From positions 1 through 9,322 of the forward strand of contig CANBRV010000075.1 of the NCBI GenBank assembly GCA_947372005.1: a stretch of 9,322 bases of DNA. The letters are read 5' to 3'. A model generated the notes under the pieces. It did not search any database. It saw only the letters and a program-made list of their open reading frames with translations, and had not been told where the DNA came from. Shown in pieces: positions 7,641-9,322 of the stretch (position 1 is the stretch's first letter; each line of letters begins with the position of its first letter). This DNA comes from Comamonadaceae bacterium. Its GTDB lineage: Bacteria; Pseudomonadota; Gammaproteobacteria; Burkholderiales; Burkholderiaceae_C. The position numbers were made by a program, and so were the translations under genes.

Positions 7641-7669
7641 ATTATACGCTACGCAGCCCTCGTAGTCGT
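7641..7669 (-). promoter_or_regulatory. Candidate sigma-70 promoter for the rimP operon
   Basis: TATAAT, a perfect -10 hexamer, lies at 7646-7641 and overlaps the TAA stop of the transporter gene. At a 17-nt spacing the -35 position (7669-7664) reads ACGACT, which matches TTGACA at only 3 of 6 positions, and there is no extended -10 TG. A start about 7 nt downstream would give a leader of about 60 nt containing the terminator hairpin. The hexamer could be a coincidence of the codons GTA-TAA-T. Confidence 0.45.
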
Positions 7670-9273
7670 ACTAAGGCAATCGTTGCAAGCGGAATCAGCA
7701 ATCCGAGCCCCGCCACCCACGCTAGCGTTGGCGTGAGGTCAGCGTAATTGGCGGCTGTCGTGATCTGCTGAGTCACAGGATCACGCACCTCACGTGCCAG
7801 CACAAATATTTGATTAAGGTACTTCGTCCCAAGTTGCGCGGCCGACAAAGCAAGATTGGTAAATGATGCCATCACAGCAAAGTAAGTCGCCCTGAGGTTC
7901 TGCGGCGCGGTTTGTGCAATCCACGCCAGCATAGGAATCATGGCAATTTGTGCGAGAGGTGACTCCAGTGCTGTATCAGCAATGCCAATAAATCGAGCAT
8001 CAACTAAGCCCCCTGTCATGCGAGCGGTCCACTCATGCAACCCCATACTCATACCGATGTTGGGCAGAGCAATGATGAGTTGCGCCACACTCAGCCAGAC
8101 GATCGTTGACGAGACCGAGCGATTAGCCGCCCAGCCGCGCAGCGCAAACAAGCCAGCCAATGTGAGCGCGTAACTAATGAATGACAAGACGGCTTGAAAA
8201 TGCTGGTCGTATCCCAGCACATCAATAGCCCACCATGTGACGCCTTCGCCTGCGCTTGGCACAGCACGGAACATAAAAATAACGATGGCGGTTGCCCAAA
8301 GTGTTTGCTTGGCTTCGTGCGCTAAATCAGTCGTGAGACTGCGAATTAAAAAAATCAAAATAGCCAGCGAACCCACAAATACCACTTCTTGCCCATAACG
8401 CCATGGCAACAAGCCCATGCCCACCGTAAACGCAATAAAAATGACGCTCCCCACTAAAAGCACCTTATTGGGTTTAGTGATGGTGCCCACAAGCTTTTTC
8501 TTTTCACGCCCATGCCAGAGCCAAATACCCAGTACTGAGATGAGTGGAATCGCTAGTGAGCCTTGATAAACATGCAAATACACCTGTGACTTCTCCGCTT
8601 GCGAGAGCATTTCGACACCTGAGAACAACCACATATTGAACACCGCAACGAAGATCGCGCCACTCATCACCGCTATACGCCCCAGAGTTTGCATCGTCGT
8701 ATGCATGGCATGCAAAGCCATATCGGATAAGGGCTGGCCGAGAGCGTCGTGCGTAGGTACTGCCTCTACCGTCATAGCATCGGCTACCACATCTTGCAAA
8801 ACAAAGCCCATGGGCAGCAAAAGCGTCGCAACAACAAACCACGTTTGGGTGCTGGCATATTCGTTCATGGATGCAAGGTGACTGATTAAGCCCGCAAAGA
8901 TAAGAAAACTAACGCCCATCAGCACGCCACCTAAATACACAAGCCAGCTTTTAAAACGCCAAAGCAAATCGACGACATGACCTATCGGCATTTTGATGAC
9001 ATAGGGCATGGCTGACCAAAACGCAAGGCTTGCTAAAAATTCTGCCGACAAGTCGAGATACTCTTTCACAAAGAATGTGCCCGCAATCCCTGAAAAACCT
9101 TGAATGCCCGCTGCAAAGTAAATCATCATGGGGGGCAGATACGACCACTGCCAGTTTTTTTGAAGATCGCGGATGCCATGCGAGAATCGCGCTGTCATTT
9201 TCATCATTACTTTTTCAAACAGGTTCATCATGGGTTCAAATTCTGGTTTTTTAACAGGTAAAAAATTACTCAT
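7642..9273 (-). CDS. BT1/FBT-family MFS transporter (folate-biopterin transporter-like)
   Basis: This is a polytopic inner-membrane protein of 543 residues. I count about 12-14 hydrophobic segments by eye, beginning near residue 44 after a Met-rich cytosolic leader. Features that point to the BT1 superfamily are the helix-2/3 region with PYVIKMPIGHVVDLL (about 90-104), QDVVADAMTVE (160-170), which matches the DvvaDalvvE motif of that family, and FRAVPSAGEGVTWW (335-348). The late segments MIPMLAWIAQTAP and ATYFAVMASFTNLALSAAQLG also fit. Eukaryotic and cyanobacterial BT1 proteins carry folates or pterins, but the substrate here cannot be told from sequence. The ATG at 9273 was chosen over the adjacent in-frame GTG at 9276. 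Other in-frame Met codons at about residues 15-26 are possible starts, and the ribosome binding site is weak (GAGAG with a 10-nt gap). The 5' end overlaps an upstream ORF by 8 nt, and the gene ends at a strong terminator. AmpG-like muropeptide permeases are the main alternative. Confidence 0.82.
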   Translation of the reverse strand: MSNFLPVKKPEFEPMMNLFEKVMMKMTARFSHGIRDLQKNWQWSYLPPMMIYFAAGIQGFSGIAGTFFVKEYLDLSAEFLASLAFWSAMPYVIKMPIGHVVDLLWRFKSWLVYLGGVLMGVSFLIFAGLISHLASMNEYASTQTWFVVATLLLPMGFVLQDVVADAMTVEAVPTHDALGQPLSDMALHAMHTTMQTLGRIAVMSGAIFVAVFNMWLFSGVEMLSQAEKSQVYLHVYQGSLAIPLISVLGIWLWHGREKKKLVGTITKPNKVLLVGSVIFIAFTVGMGLLPWRYGQEVVFVGSLAILIFLIRSLTTDLAHEAKQTLWATAIVIFMFRAVPSAGEGVTWWAIDVLGYDQHFQAVLSFISYALTLAGLFALRGWAANRSVSSTIVWLSVAQLIIALPNIGMSMGLHEWTARMTGGLVDARFIGIADTALESPLAQIAMIPMLAWIAQTAPQNLRATYFAVMASFTNLALSAAQLGTKYLNQIFVLAREVRDPVTQQITTAANYADLTPTLAWVAGLGLLIPLATIALVRLRGLRSV

Positions 9274-9322
9274 CACCGGCGTACTCTCTAACCGCTCGAT
9301 TGCCTATGGCATTGCTAAAGCT
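9266..9322 (-). CDS. C-terminal end of an unidentified upstream gene (partial)
   Basis: From the right edge one minus-strand frame stays open for 18 codons (SFSNAIGNRAVREYAGDE) and ends in TAA at 9268-9266. The other two frames are closed by stops within a few codons. The stop falls inside the first codons of the transporter, in the arrangement ATGAGTAA, an 8-nt overlap typical of genes translated together. The fragment is too short to assign a family. It could be the tail of a gene in the same operon as the transporter, or a chance open frame. Confidence 0.45.
   Translation of the reverse strand, partial: SFSNAIGNRAVREYAGDE

Noticed and set aside
7576..7641. Possible tRNA (metY-like) or other small RNA gene upstream of rimP, as in E. 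coli
   Set aside because: The 66-nt gap is too short for a tRNA plus the terminator, and no cloverleaf or TTCGAATC-like T-loop is present. Only the promoter candidate and hairpin can be supported.
1..9322. CRISPR array, insertion sequence, attachment site or defence/toxin genes
   Set aside because: No regularly spaced repeats, no terminal inverted repeats, no transposase or integrase motifs. The window is filled by conserved housekeeping genes and one transporter.

Overview
The window is one compact block of genes, all on the minus strand, reading from high to low coordinates. It is the conserved bacterial rimP-nusA-infB-rbfA-truB-typA cluster, preceded by a membrane transporter of the BT1/FBT (folate-biopterin transporter-like) superfamily. 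The protein sequences point to a betaproteobacterium of the order Burkholderiales, probably near the Comamonadaceae. The grounds are the wording of the IF-2 N-terminus, the NusA domain sequences, and the presence of typA directly after truB. This placement comes from remembered family sequences, not from a search. Base composition looks balanced (about 50% GC by eye) and uniform, and I see no sign of horizontally acquired DNA.

Layout from right to left. At 9322-9266 lie the last 18 codons of an unidentified ORF that overlaps the start of the transporter by 8 nt. The BT1-like transporter fills 9273-7642. A 66-nt gap (7641-7576) holds a perfect TATAAT hexamer overlapping the transporter stop codon and a strong intrinsic terminator hairpin with a seven-T tract, only 12 nt before the rimP start. 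Then come rimP (7575-6982), nusA (6951-5386), infB (5369-2553), rbfA (2538-2170), truB (2170-1208) and the first 388 codons of typA (1166 to the left edge). The gaps are 30 nt, 16 nt, 14 nt, a 1-nt overlap and 41 nt, with no terminator-like hairpin between genes, so the six genes are very likely one transcription unit.

The cluster joins transcription, translation initiation and ribosome assembly. RimP and RbfA mature the 30S subunit, NusA controls RNA polymerase pausing, termination and antitermination, and IF-2 places initiator tRNA on the ribosome. TruB makes pseudouridine 55 in tRNA, and TypA/BipA is a translational GTPase involved in stress growth and ribosome assembly. The transporter has no obvious functional link and is probably just the upstream neighbour.

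This is mostly ordinary core genome, and I found no new defence, mobile or metabolic system. Two points deserve a second look. The first is the terminator immediately upstream of an essential operon that encodes a termination factor, which suggests attenuation or NusA feedback. The second is a lysine/alanine-rich N-terminal extension of about 28 residues on NusA, supported by a well-placed Shine-Dalgarno sequence. No interval over 300 bases lacks a gene.
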